DNA from: Rivularia sp. MS3
Lineage (GTDB): Bacteria > Cyanobacteriota > Cyanobacteriia > Cyanobacteriales > Nostocaceae
Assembly (NCBI GenBank): GCA_019192545.1
Contig: JAHCMI010000016.1
Location: 62,001 to 126,000, forward strand
Length of the DNA stretch: 64,000 bases
Direction: 5' to 3'
Position 1 is the stretch's first letter. Every line of letters begins with the position of its first letter. Positions 1-8,937 of this stretch are shown in pieces. The position numbers and the translations under genes were made by a program. The notes beneath the pieces are model-generated. The model was not told the DNA's origin, ran no database searches, and was given only the letters and a program-made list of their open reading frames with translations.

Positions 1-1589
1 GGAACTACTTTTTTCGGCGGAGTCGAATTTCTTTTCGGTTTGCTTGTGGTGTTGCGTCGTCTTTGGGATGCACCTGAAGAGCTATTAGTTTTATTTGGAT
101 AGCTACGCTTTGGTGATTGACGGGAAGTTGATTGACTTGAAGTTGATTTTTTGGAAGTTGTGGGAGTTGATTTCTTCTGGGTTGCTTTAGGAGGTGAAGA
201 TGATTTTCTCGTGGAAGATTTTTTCTTAGAATTACTGCTTGAATTAGCAGTACTGCGTCTGCGGCGTTTTGGCGTATAACTTGCAGCCCCTCTAGTTTTA
301 GTTCTAACTCTCCTTCTAACCCTTCTTGGTTTTGTAGTTTTATTTGCTGGAGGTGCCACTTCCTTGGCAGCTTCAGTTTCTTCAGGTGTAGGTGAAGTTG
401 AAGGTGTAGCCGAAGATGAAGGAGTAGGTAATTCCACGCTTGGCAATATTTCTGCGGCAGTTTCGTTAACCGGTTTTTCTAAAGCAGGTGCCACTCTAGG
501 CTGTCTTTGGGCAGTAGAAGCAATCTTAGTAAGGCCAAAACCCAAACTAACACCGAAAATAGCTACACCAGCGCCTATTAATACCCTAGGTGAAGGCATT
601 TTTTTAAACCAGGGTTCTTTTGTGTCGTTATCGGGTGTTTCTGAATTCTCTCGTGTCGATGGGATATGAGGATTCATTACCGCTACTGCTTGAGGCGGTA
701 CAGTTGGCTCGTATTCCTGGGTAGATAAATCAACAGTTGGTACGGCATGGGTTGCTACTGGCTGAATTACTGTTCTTCTTGTCATATCGGGCAACAAGTC
801 CAACCATTCCGCCACAGTCTGCGGACGAAAACGCGCCTCTACAGCCATGCCGCGCATTACTGCTTGATTCACCGCAGCGCTCAAATGAGGTTGCAATTCG
901 CGAGGAGAAGGCATTTTCTCCTTATCTCGCAACAATACCGGCATTGGTACCTGTGCCGTTAATAATGCGTACAGAGTAGATGCTAAACCGTATACATCCG
1001 TAGCTGGCGATCGCTTTGCCTTTGTTAAATATTGTTCCATTGGGGAATATCCTTCAGATACGATTCCCGTATGGTTTTGTCTCGCTCCAGCATTAAATTC
1101 CCGCGCAATACCAAAATCAATTAAAATCACTTCATTGGTGTTTTTACGGAGAATAATATTATCCGGCTTAATATCTCTATGCAACAAACCTTTTAAATGT
1201 ACTGCTCCCAAAGCCGCACCAATCTGACGAATATAATGAATTGCTTGGTCTTCAGGTAAAGGAATTCCGGGCATTACAAATGCTTCACCCAAGGTTTCAC
1301 CAGGAATATATTCCATAACCATGTAAGGAAAACCAGCTTCTACAAAAAAGTCGCTGACTCTAACAATATTGGGATGAACGCAACTGGCCAACCTTCTAGC
1401 TTCGTCCTGAAATTGACGTTCAAATTTAGCGAAATCCGGATGCTTTTGGAGTTTATGGTTAAGGGTTTTAATTACCACTTCCTGATGCAAGAAATGATGA
1501 GTTGCTTTGTAGGTAATACCAAAACCACCCCTTCCAATTTCCTGGTTGATAGTATATTTACCACCCTGTAAGGTTTTACCAGTTAGCAT
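1..1589 (-). CDS. Serine/threonine protein kinase with C-terminal TM and basic tail (partial, 3' end off window)
   Basis: Translating the minus strand from the ATG at 1589 gives an open frame of 529 codons that runs off the left edge. It starts with a complete eukaryotic-type (Hanks) kinase domain: glycine loop GRGGFG (about residues 19-24), VIK lysine K41, HRDIKPDN with catalytic D139, and DFG at D158. The domain ends near residue 270. A Pro/Thr-rich linker, one predicted transmembrane helix (about residues 333-352) and a long tail rich in Ser, Lys, Arg and Thr follow. This is the usual cyanobacterial layout of a membrane-anchored kinase with an extracytoplasmic tail. The tail is compositionally simple and no known sensor domain is visible in the part seen. 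The substrate is unknown. The kinase assignment is firm; the C-terminal length cannot be judged. Confidence 0.93.
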   Translation of the reverse strand, partial: MLTGKTLQGGKYTINQEIGRGGFGITYKATHHFLHQEVVIKTLNHKLQKHPDFAKFERQFQDEARRLASCVHPNIVRVSDFFVEAGFPYMVMEYIPGETLGEAFVMPGIPLPEDQAIHYIRQIGAALGAVHLKGLLHRDIKPDNIILRKNTNEVILIDFGIAREFNAGARQNHTGIVSEGYSPMEQYLTKAKRSPATDVYGLASTLYALLTAQVPMPVLLRDKEKMPSPRELQPHLSAAVNQAVMRGMAVEARFRPQTVAEWLDLLPDMTRRTVIQPVATHAVPTVDLSTQEYEPTVPPQAVAVMNPHIPSTRENSETPDNDTKEPWFKKMPSPRVLIGAGVAIFGVSLGFGLTKIASTAQRQPRVAPALEKPVNETAAEILPSVELPTPSSSATPSTSPTPEETEAAKEVAPPANKTTKPRRVRRRVRTKTRGAASYTPKRRRRSTANSSSNSKKKSSTRKSSSPPKATQKKSTPTTSKKSTSSQSTSRQSPKRSYPNKTNSSSGASQRRRNTTSKPKRNSTPPKKVV

Positions 1590-2166
1590 AGTGATTTAAC
1601 TTTGGGATTTAACAGTTGGGCGCGGGCAATCTAATTTCTCATTTTAGACTAAGACTAGCTTGCTACCTAGGTAATCTCGAAAATAAAGCTGATTTTATGT
1701 TACAAATCATACATTTATATGATTTATTCTGATTTATTTATTGCTTTTTATAATTGCATATTAATCTTTAATATTCTATTTTCAGATAAGTATAAGTAAC
1801 CAGCGCTAAAAAATACCTTATAAGTAATAAAAATATTTACTTTTGTTTAATTAAATATAACTAATATTTTATATCTAATATTTTATATATGGCTCATATG
1901 CGGCTCTAAGTAAATGCGACACTAAATATACATTAAATGTTTTGAGAATAATTTTAAGAATAAATAAAATTAGAGCAATATTATACCATTCTAAGGTTGA
2001 AAAGTATATTCTTTTTGAGAAGTTTTTCGGCAATCAAGTTTTGCAGCAACACTTAATGCAGAAACAAGACGCGATATAATTCCTTATAAGGTAGGTTTCA
2101 GAACCAGCAGATAGGCTTAAACCGCGTCTCTAGAATTAGTTATTAGTAACTGATAACAGTTAACTG
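1590..2166. other. AT-rich intergenic region
   Basis: This holds the upstream region of the kinase gene and the downstream region of the Omp85 gene. It is very AT-rich with no convincing ORF. Near 2130-2170 there are short direct and inverted repeats of TTAGTTATTAGTAACTG type beside the Omp85 stop. No clear terminator was seen. Confidence 0.5.
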
Positions 2167-4335
2167 TTAAAACCGATGACCGATACCAAAATGCACTTTG
2201 GTATCTCCTTGATTGTTAATACCGTAGTCTGCACGAATTAAACCCAAAGGAGAATTCAAGCGCACTCCAGCACCATAACCAAATCCTTCACCGGGTTTGT
2301 TGCGTACTCCTGCCGGATCTCCTACAACTGTATCCCCCGAACCCAAATCTGTAGCGAAGTCAGCAAATAGTACTCCTCCCAAAGAATCTAAAATAGGAAT
2401 AGGAAAGCGATATTCAGCCGAAGCTAATACGTAAGAGCGACCGTTCCCAACATCACCAGTACCATAACCGCGAACTGAATTAGGGCCGCCTAAACCGAAA
2501 CTTTCATAAGGCGGTAAATCTCCGATAACCGTACCGGCTTGAACGTTGAGAGCAAAAACCTGACTTTGAGAAGATTTAAATAACTTCACCGGTACATATT
2601 GGGTATAGTCAGCCTTCAAACGATTCATCGAAATTTCTCCTTGTCCGAAGGGAAGCGATTGTTCCGTGCTTAATTTAACAACAGAACCCTTGGTAGGATT
2701 AAAAGGATTATTACGACGGTCTTTTACAGCATTTAAAGATACAGTGGCTAAATCATCAATACCCGTACCGCTTTTTGTTAAAGGATTATTTTGAGCATCA
2801 ACTGCTTTAACTTTTCCTTTGCTGTCAGTAATACTAACGCGGGTGTAGTTAAATCCTAAAGTGGTATTCCATCCGTCTATGGGGCGTTGAAGATTTACGC
2901 TACCACCAAACTTTCCTTCTCGAACTTTATCGCCATTTGCCAGCTTGATATCATCATTAAAAGTATTAGAAAGTTGGCGTTTGCGAAAAGCATTAAGACT
3001 GTAACCGAGACGGTTGGGATCGTTAGCTCGATAAGGGCTGGTAAATCTAGTATCAAAGTTTAAGTCCCGTCGAGAAAGTTGAAGATTAACATTTAAATTT
3101 TCGTTGATGCCACCAACATTGCGGTCATTGTAGTTTAAAGTACCAACTATTCCTTGGTCGGCACTGTAATTACCACCAATATTTACAGAGCGCGCTCCAG
3201 CTTCTTTAATGTAATAAACTACATCAACTTTATTCGCATCACCTTCAAGTTCTAGATTGACTCTTTCAAATAATCCAGTTGCATATAACCGCTGCACGTC
3301 TTGTCTAACTCGATTTTCTTGGAATATTTGACCGGATTTAAGCTGTAATTGCTTTTGAATAAATTCTGGTTGAGTGCGTCCCTGTATTGGTTTACCTTTT
3401 TTATTAACCGTCTTATTATCATCATTAATAAAGCGAAATTTGATATCGCCAATCAAGCCTTCAGCGACATTAATATCTAATACCCCTTGACGATTGGGCT
3501 TAATTGAAGTTACTCGTGCCAAACTATAGTTATTTTCGGTATACCACTTATTAATATCTTCTACAGCCTTTTTCATTGCCACTGGACTTATAGGCTTGCC
3601 GATTTGCGATTGAAAAACCTTTTGAGCAACTCCATAAGAAAGAGCTTTGGCATTAGATAATTGCAGCGAACGTACTACCACGGGTTTCGCTTGAAATACT
3701 ACATTCAAACCCTGCTCGTTGCTGCGGCTATTAACAGTAGCACCTGTAAACAAACCGGTTTCCGAAATTGCCGCTACATCCTGTTTTAACTGAATTTGAC
3801 TGGTATCTCCTCCCGGTTGAGTCTTAATTACACCTTTAATCACTTGCTGTAACTCTGGATTAACTCCTACTATCCGCACGTTGGTAGCAGGAACGACAAA
3901 ATCGTTTTTAGGTTTTGCAGGAGTTTCAGAAGGAGGAAGAGGGGGGGAGTGACGTTCGCGCAGCGTCTCCGGAGGAGATACCCGAAGGGGCAAAGTGGGA
4001 GAATTTTTGATTACTATTTGTTTTTGCTTTTGTTTTTGTTTGATATCCTCTTGCTTTTGTGATTCTGCCCCTTTACCGTTTACTGATAACTGTATGTCCC
4101 TCGACACGCTATCGCTAACGCCGCTAACCGATGAAAACTGTTGAACAGCTAAATTCTCCGGTTGAGCGATCGCCTGTTCTGGTGTGGAAGTATCTTCTAT
4201 TACTGGAACTACAAGGTTTTCAGCTTTTTTGTCATCAGCAAGAGTAGTCGAATCGTTTGCAGCAGTTGCCTTATTATCGATATTGCTAGCCGCTAATGCA
4301 GCTAAAGTAAAAATTGCAGCAGAAGAAATTCGCAT
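2167..4335 (-). CDS. Omp85/BamA-family outer membrane protein assembly factor
   Basis: The 722-aa protein has an N-terminal signal sequence (MRISSAAIFTLAALAAS, cleaved before about residue 26). A disordered Pro/Gln/Lys-rich linker spans about 27-145. Three POTRA-like domains follow (about 147-222, 222-295, 295-385), then a C-terminal beta-barrel (about 390-722). Family hallmarks are GPNSVRGYG in the barrel loop and a terminal Phe (GIGHRF). The protein should insert beta-barrel proteins into the cyanobacterial outer membrane. It is divergent from the LpxB-related gene, about 170 bp away, so both envelope genes share an upstream region. A short dispersed repeat is translated in the linker at residues 119-128. 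It could also be a TPS-type relative, but three POTRAs and the motif favour Omp85. Confidence 0.93.
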   Translation of the reverse strand: MRISSAAIFTLAALAASNIDNKATAANDSTTLADDKKAENLVVPVIEDTSTPEQAIAQPENLAVQQFSSVSGVSDSVSRDIQLSVNGKGAESQKQEDIKQKQKQKQIVIKNSPTLPLRVSPPETLRERHSPPLPPSETPAKPKNDFVVPATNVRIVGVNPELQQVIKGVIKTQPGGDTSQIQLKQDVAAISETGLFTGATVNSRSNEQGLNVVFQAKPVVVRSLQLSNAKALSYGVAQKVFQSQIGKPISPVAMKKAVEDINKWYTENNYSLARVTSIKPNRQGVLDINVAEGLIGDIKFRFINDDNKTVNKKGKPIQGRTQPEFIQKQLQLKSGQIFQENRVRQDVQRLYATGLFERVNLELEGDANKVDVVYYIKEAGARSVNIGGNYSADQGIVGTLNYNDRNVGGINENLNVNLQLSRRDLNFDTRFTSPYRANDPNRLGYSLNAFRKRQLSNTFNDDIKLANGDKVREGKFGGSVNLQRPIDGWNTTLGFNYTRVSITDSKGKVKAVDAQNNPLTKSGTGIDDLATVSLNAVKDRRNNPFNPTKGSVVKLSTEQSLPFGQGEISMNRLKADYTQYVPVKLFKSSQSQVFALNVQAGTVIGDLPPYESFGLGGPNSVRGYGTGDVGNGRSYVLASAEYRFPIPILDSLGGVLFADFATDLGSGDTVVGDPAGVRNKPGEGFGYGAGVRLNSPLGLIRADYGINNQGDTKVHFGIGHRF
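3953..3981. repeat. Short dispersed repeat inside the Omp85 coding region
   Basis: This 29-nt stretch contains GCGCAGCGTCTCCGGAGGAG. It matches, in inverted orientation, 27 of 29 positions of the intergenic copy at 24896-24924. On the minus strand it is read in frame as VSPPETLRER within the Omp85 linker. It resembles the small mobile repeats (SDRs) reported from Nostocales genomes. Confidence 0.75.
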
Positions 4336-4502
4336 AATATTTAGCCTGAATAACTGAAAGTTAGCCTGTATTTTGATAATGAGTTTTGAGAATTAGCTTC
4401 GCCAACGGGGATAACACTAACTTCCAGTTAATAAAGGTTTATTTGTAACTTTATATATCCCTCTTGCCTTCTGAGACAGCCAATCAAAAACTTTTGTTTC
4501 TC

Positions 4503-5873
4503 ATGAGCGAAATATCACCTCTCACCTTTACTAAAAAATCACAAACTACTACCTCTAATTTACGGTTATTGGTATTGAGCAACGGGCATGGGGAAGATGT
4601 AATTGCAGTCCGCATTTTACGGGAATTGCAGCAACAACAGTCATCTCTAGAAATTTTTGCTTTACCTATAGTCGGTGAAGGACATGCTTACCAAAAATTA
4701 GATATTCCCGTTATTGGTTCGGTACACTCAATGCCTAGCGGTGGTTTTATTTACCAGGATGCTCGACAATTATCCAAAGATGTACGTAGTGGTTTGCTGG
4801 GATTAACCCTAAATCAAATTCAAATTATTCGTCGCTGGGTAAAAATTCAAAAGAAATCAGGCTATTCAGCAAAAATTCTGGCTGTCGGGGATATCGTACC
4901 TTTATTATTTGCTTGGCTAAGCGGTTCTGAATATGCTTTTGTAGGTACTGCAAAATCGGAATATTATCTAAGAGATGAAACTGGATGGTTGAAACGAGAT
5001 ACTCAAGCCGCAGGTTGGGAAGGTTGGAGTGGCTCAGTTTATTTACCTTGGGAAAGATGGTTAATGAGTCGCAAGCGCTGCAAAGCTGTATTTCCTAGAG
5101 ATTCTTTAACTACAAAAATATTAAAACAGTGGAAAATTCCTGCTTTTGATTTAGGCAATCCGATGATGGATGGTTTAGAGCCAAGCTTTCCCCAAAAAAG
5201 TTTTTATACCAGCGATACTCGAAAAGAAGAAATACAGCGTGCTTTAGCAATCGCCTTATTACCAGGTTCTCGCATTCCCGAAGCTTATGCGAATTGGGAA
5301 AAAATTACAGTTGCAGTTTCAGCATTAATAGCAACTTTCTGCGAACAAGATTTTATTGGACACACTTCCGGCAACATCGTATTTTTAACGGGTATTGCCC
5401 CTGGCTTAGACTGCAATATCTTAACCGAAACTCTTAAAAATCAAGGCTGGGATCCTGTACCAAAAGAAGATTCACCCGTTAATATTCCTGACAATCAAGC
5501 ATTAACATTTAAGCACAAAAATGCGTTTATCATTTTGACTCAAACTGCTTATAATGACTGCTTGCATCTCGGAGATATTGCGATCGCGATGGCAGGTACA
5601 GCTACCGAACAATTCGTAGGTTTAGGGAAACCAGCGATTACCATACCTGGGAATGGGCCTCAATTTACCCCTCTCTTCGCCGAAGCCCAAACTCGTCTGT
5701 TAGGTTCCTCCGTGATTTTAGTCGAAAAACCCAGCGACGTTGCTTCCGAAATCAAAAACCTCTTTAACAATCCCGATAGACTGCATATGATAGCTAATAA
5801 CGGTAAGCAGCGCATGGGTGAACCCGGTGCAGCGAAAAGGATTTCTGAATGTTTAATTAAGAAATGGGCATAG
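4503..5873 (+). CDS. Lipid-A-disaccharide synthase-related protein (LpxB-like glycosyltransferase)
   Basis: A protein of about 457 aa from the ATG at 4503. The frame also allows a TTG start at 4464, but the first 13 residues look unconstrained and there is no Shine-Dalgarno for either start. The fold is GT-B glycosyltransferase-like. It has an N-terminal LVLSNGHGEDVIAVRIL (nucleotide-sugar transferase loop), a central LLPGSRIPEAY, and a C-terminal donor-site region GDIAIAMAGTATEQFVGLGK then GNGPQFTP. These features match the LpxB-related family found across cyanobacteria, whose exact acceptor is not established. The divergent Omp85 neighbour fits an envelope role. It is not canonical LpxB, and substrate identity is inference. 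Confidence 0.88.
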   Translation: MSEISPLTFTKKSQTTTSNLRLLVLSNGHGEDVIAVRILRELQQQQSSLEIFALPIVGEGHAYQKLDIPVIGSVHSMPSGGFIYQDARQLSKDVRSGLLGLTLNQIQIIRRWVKIQKKSGYSAKILAVGDIVPLLFAWLSGSEYAFVGTAKSEYYLRDETGWLKRDTQAAGWEGWSGSVYLPWERWLMSRKRCKAVFPRDSLTTKILKQWKIPAFDLGNPMMDGLEPSFPQKSFYTSDTRKEEIQRALAIALLPGSRIPEAYANWEKITVAVSALIATFCEQDFIGHTSGNIVFLTGIAPGLDCNILTETLKNQGWDPVPKEDSPVNIPDNQALTFKHKNAFIILTQTAYNDCLHLGDIAIAMAGTATEQFVGLGKPAITIPGNGPQFTPLFAEAQTRLLGSSVILVEKPSDVASEIKNLFNNPDRLHMIANNGKQRMGEPGAAKRISECLIKKWA

Positions 5874-5914
5874 GGGATTGGGGATTGGTAGTTAGTAGTT
5901 GGTATTTGGTAGTT

Positions 5915-6078
5915 GTAGGTTGGGTTAGACACAAAAATAATTTCAATTTATGACTTGGATTTATGTTAATCGTGTCGTAACCCAACGTTTGCCGAATTCA
6001 GAATAAAGATGTTGGGTTACGGCGAATATTAATTTTTAGTTAAAAACCATTATTCTTCATGCGCCTAACCCAACCTAC
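5915..6078. repeat. MITE-like nested inverted repeat
   Basis: The outer arms GTAGGTTGGGTTAG (5915-5928) and CTAACCCAACCTAC (6065-6078) are perfect 14-nt inverted repeats. An inner pair CGTAACCCAAC (5976-5986) and GTTGGGTTACG (6011-6021) is also perfect and shares the same core. The 164-bp unit has no ORF and lies between the convergent LpxB-like and kptA genes, ending a few bases from the kptA stop. It looks like a non-autonomous miniature element. Confidence 0.7.
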
Positions 6079-6081
6079 CAA

Positions 6082-6633
6082 CTAACTCTTAACCGTCAAA
6101 TACTGCGGCGGTACATTATCAGTCAACCACACTCCGTTATCGGAACAGTAGAAAACCAAACCCGCTTCGTACATTTTTGCAGCATCAATTGCAAAAACTA
6201 CAGCTTTGCCATGTCTTGCACCAACTTTTTTAGCCGTACCAATATCAGATGATAAATGTACGTGGTGACGAGACATTTTACTGAGTCCATTTTGCATAAT
6301 TACTCCCACTGTTTTATGTCCGGTACCGTGATAAAGTACATCGGGAGGAACGGATGGCAATAACTGTAAATCAACTTCTACACTATGTCCTTGATTAGCG
6401 CGAATTTTTGTACCGGTAGAATCAAAAGAAAAGCGTTTTTTATCGTTGTTAGCAACAACTTCTTCTAAATCAGCGCGAGTGACGGGGAATTTGTTTTTTC
6501 TACAGGCTTCTAATAATTCATCAACAGCAACCCAACCACCAGCAGCTAATTTAATGCCAATTCTTTCTGGTTGATGACGTAAATGTTTGCTGAGATATTT
6601 ACTAACTTTTATTAAACGTGAATTATTCATCAA
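6082..6633 (-). CDS. kptA: RNA 2'-phosphotransferase (KptA/Tpt1 family)
   Basis: The 183-aa protein spans the full KptA/Tpt1 family length. Recognisable parts are LSKHLRHQPE near the N-terminus, a winged-helix-like segment GGWVAVDELLEACR, and the C-terminal ADP-ribosyltransferase-like half with VLYHGTGHKTV, MSRHHVHLSSD and the FYCSDNGVWLT end. The family moves an internal 2'-phosphate from RNA to NAD. In bacteria, which lack the tRNA-splicing pathway that makes that substrate in yeast, its natural role is uncertain. The start MMNNSRL lies 8 bp after the stop of the upstream zinc-ribbon gene, so the two are probably co-transcribed. Confidence 0.93.
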   Translation of the reverse strand: MMNNSRLIKVSKYLSKHLRHQPERIGIKLAAGGWVAVDELLEACRKNKFPVTRADLEEVVANNDKKRFSFDSTGTKIRANQGHSVEVDLQLLPSVPPDVLYHGTGHKTVGVIMQNGLSKMSRHHVHLSSDIGTAKKVGARHGKAVVFAIDAAKMYEAGLVFYCSDNGVWLTDNVPPQYLTVKS

Positions 6634-6641
6634 ATTTATTT

Positions 6642-7148
6642 TTATATTAATCCGGCAATTTTTAAATCTTTATTTATTGCTAATCGTATAGTTTTTATAG
6701 ATTTTTCTGGATACCCACTATTTGTTTTAATCCAGCCACACTGAGTACATTCAAAAAATATATTTTCTGTTTCTATATTAAACAAAGCTGACATATCTAA
6801 CTTGCCACAATTTTCACATTCAATATCTACTGATAAAACAATAAGCTTCCATAATTGATTTCTTAACCACATAATCGTACATTCTTCGCTGGAAGGCTGT
6901 AGTTTTAAAAAACGTTTAATGTCTTCTGGAGTATATTGCGATTTTTCAAGCGGATAATTTTTTGTATCGATATTTATTAACTCTTCTATTCTAGATTCTT
7001 CTATTAAACGCGGTGACAAAAGTTTTTTATTTTCAAAATACCAGCCTTGAATACATTTAAATATGGTTATTTGATTATCTTGATTATGTATTTGAGAAAT
7101 CATATCTTGAAATTCTCGCCATGCGCTTCTTAAAGCTTTGTTCATCAT
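6642..7148 (-). CDS. Hypothetical zinc-ribbon protein upstream of kptA
   Basis: The 168-aa protein matches no family I recognise. Its N-terminal two thirds are predicted helical and rich in Lys/Glu/Ile. The C-terminal part carries two CxxC pairs, CENC (C111, C114) and CTQC (C134, C137), 20 residues apart, which is a typical zinc ribbon. It reads in the same direction as kptA with only 8 bp between them, so it may act with the RNA phosphotransferase, for instance in nucleic-acid recognition. That link is inferred from context only. The start used is the first of a double MM, and either could be used. Confidence 0.7.
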   Translation of the reverse strand: MMNKALRSAWREFQDMISQIHNQDNQITIFKCIQGWYFENKKLLSPRLIEESRIEELINIDTKNYPLEKSQYTPEDIKRFLKLQPSSEECTIMWLRNQLWKLIVLSVDIECENCGKLDMSALFNIETENIFFECTQCGWIKTNSGYPEKSIKTIRLAINKDLKIAGLI

Positions 7149-7412
7149 TTGTTTATCGTTATTATTTAAAACTATAAATCTTGCTTTAGGTTTCGCTATC
7201 GCTCAACCTAACGTGTAACTGAGTCAAAATAGAAATCATTAAAATAATTTCATTTGATATAAAATCTGAATATTGTGACAATTGCGTAAGTGCTGTCTAA
7301 AGCTAATTTTGCTCGGAATAAATTATTTATAGAATCTTCTATTTACTTTTATAGCTTTTATTAAGCAACTGAGGTACAGTTTGATATCATCACCGATAAA
7401 GTAGCACTCTAA

Positions 7413-7453
7413 TTCCCCTCTCCTTATCAAGGAGAGGGGTTAGGGGTGAGGTT
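7413..7453. repeat. Dispersed CCCCTCTCC hairpin repeat, copy 1
   Basis: CCCCTCTCCTT and AAGGAGAGGGG form a perfect stem, followed by a TTAGGGGTGAGG tail. Closely similar copies occur at 19930-19970 and, diverged and inverted, at 61281-61317. All are intergenic. Confidence 0.65.
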
Positions 7454-7497
7454 TTTAGATATATCTCAATAGACTGAGAAACGCTATAATTGCCGAT

Positions 7498-7561
7498 GGT
7501 GCGTTACGGCATTTTTTAAATTGTAATTTATTTATATCAGGTATTTTAGCCGTAACACACC
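7498..7561. repeat. MITE-like GTTACGGC inverted repeat
   Basis: GGTGCGTTACGGC (7498-7510) and GCCGTAACACACC (7549-7561) form 13-nt arms with one mismatch around an AT-rich centre. It is a separate family from the 5915-6078 element. Confidence 0.6.
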
Positions 7562-7681
7562 CTACAAATTATTAATTACCCATTACTATAAATAAAAAAG
7601 ACGCAGCACTGCGCCCCGTCTCTACATAATTGTTATTAAGTTTATAGAACTTTTAATTAAAAACCGAAATTTAATTAATTC

Positions 7682-8254
7682 CTATTCAACTTCATTGAAA
7701 AGAAGCTCTTCTAATAACGGTTGGAATTCACGGAATTCTTCGGGTGAAAGTAATTCCGGCTTGCCTTCAGGGTTGATACGAGCAAAAAATAGTAAAGGAT
7801 CTAAAGGAGTATAAATTGCGTATTCTTGTTCTTCCCAATAAAAACTTGCTAGCAACTGTAACTGCTCTGGTTCTAAATCTGCCTCTTCGTCTTCAATTTC
7901 TAAAGTGAAAATATCCGACTCTTCCACCATCGGTAAATCGCCAGCTGCTGTTAAAGCATAAGCCGTATTTTTTAACACTAAATTCTGCTCGGATAAAACA
8001 GCTTGAGCAGTGCTAAAAATCTTTTCTATTGTGAAATCATCTTCTACAAGAACGGCTTCTTCTCCGTCACCGTCTGTTTGCCAAGCAAAAACTTCTACAG
8101 GTGAGTCAACAGGAAGTAATAAAAAGTACTCTTGCTCATCTACTTCAAGGGAATGCTCGACATAACATTCAAGTGACCTTCCAGTTTCATCAGTTAGAGT
8201 GATGGAACTTTGATTGGAACGGTCGTTTTCTTCAGGAAATTGAGATGGATACAT
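7682..8254 (-). CDS. DUF3727 domain-containing protein
   Basis: A strongly acidic protein of about 190 aa, rich in Glu, Asp and Leu, matching the cyanobacterial/plastid DUF3727 family. Typical segments are ITLTDETGRSLECYVEHSL at the N-terminus, EYFLLLPVDSPVEVFAW, and a C-terminal half with LASFYWEEQEYAIYTPLDPL. No catalytic motif is visible and the function is unknown. The longest frame begins at a TTG at 8275. The ATG at 8254 (MYPSQFPEE) is the more likely start, because the seven residues before it look unconserved. It is followed downstream on the same strand by no other gene, and ruvX lies 166 bp upstream. Confidence 0.85.
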   Translation of the reverse strand: MYPSQFPEENDRSNQSSITLTDETGRSLECYVEHSLEVDEQEYFLLLPVDSPVEVFAWQTDGDGEEAVLVEDDFTIEKIFSTAQAVLSEQNLVLKNTAYALTAAGDLPMVEESDIFTLEIEDEEADLEPEQLQLLASFYWEEQEYAIYTPLDPLLFFARINPEGKPELLSPEEFREFQPLLEELLFNEVE

Positions 8255-8420
8255 AGCCGTCGAGTAAAAGAACAAAAATTAGTACCAGCTTGAAAAATAG
8301 ATTTCTCTATCGCGAGCGCAAAAAATTCTTCACCGTAAAATACTGACGATTATTAATGCTGACTCTTGCTTTCCCACTAGAATATCACGTCAAAAGCTTT
8401 TAAAATTATGCGTTTTTTTT

Positions 8421-8933
8421 TTAACTTTCTGTTTTTTGCTGTCGTCTAATATCCAACCATTGTTGCAGAATTAATGCTGCTGCTTTTCTATCAACTAACC
8501 CTTTATTACGTGAAGGAGAGCGTTTTTGGGCAATTATCATCTGTTCTGCCTGATACGATGTTAAACGCTCGTCTACGTATTCTACAGGTAGTTTCAAAAT
8601 CGCAGTTAGGCTTTTAGTAAATTTCTGCACTTGACGAGCTTGAAACCCTAAAGAACCATCCATAGAGTATGGTAGCCCAACTACCAAAATCTCTACTTCC
8701 CTTTGCTGAATTATCTGCCTAATTTGCTCTACATCTTGCAAAAAAGTTGTACGGTGTATTGTCGTAAGTCCAGTGGCAATCAAACCAGTGCGATCGCACC
8801 CTGCGATACCAATTCGTTTTTTGCCTACATCCAATCCTAAAGCGGATATGTATGAAGTTCGATTTGTATTTTTTGAAGTTTGAGAAGATATTTCATCGCT
8901 TACTTCATCTCCTCTTCCCTCTTGCGGAACCAA
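8421..8933 (-). CDS. ruvX: RuvX/YqgF family Holliday junction resolvase-like protein
   Basis: About 170 aa. The RNase H-like core is clear: ALGLDVGKKRIGIAGCD (first acidic strand), VEILVVGLPYSMDGS, VEYVDERLTSYQAEQM, and a final DRKAAALILQQWLD. The family acts in 16S rRNA 5'-end maturation and is also linked to recombination. The N-terminus is about 30 residues longer than usual (a Ser/Asn-rich extension). The frame has no ATG, so the start is TTG at 8933 or a later alternative codon. The stop of the upstream GNAT gene is 4 bp away, which implies translational coupling. Confidence 0.9.
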   Translation of the reverse strand: MVPQEGRGDEVSDEISSQTSKNTNRTSYISALGLDVGKKRIGIAGCDRTGLIATGLTTIHRTTFLQDVEQIRQIIQQREVEILVVGLPYSMDGSLGFQARQVQKFTKSLTAILKLPVEYVDERLTSYQAEQMIIAQKRSPSRNKGLVDRKAAALILQQWLDIRRQQKTES

Positions 8934-8937
8934 ATTA

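Larger units (their letters stand above)
7149..7681. other. Intergenic region with three repeat units
   Basis: No ORF of note. It holds three separate hairpin elements: a CCCCTCTCCTT hairpin at 7413-7453, a GTTACGGC inverted repeat at 7498-7561, and a GACGCAGCACTGCG hairpin at 7600-7625 related to the one at 29414-29437. Confidence 0.6.
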
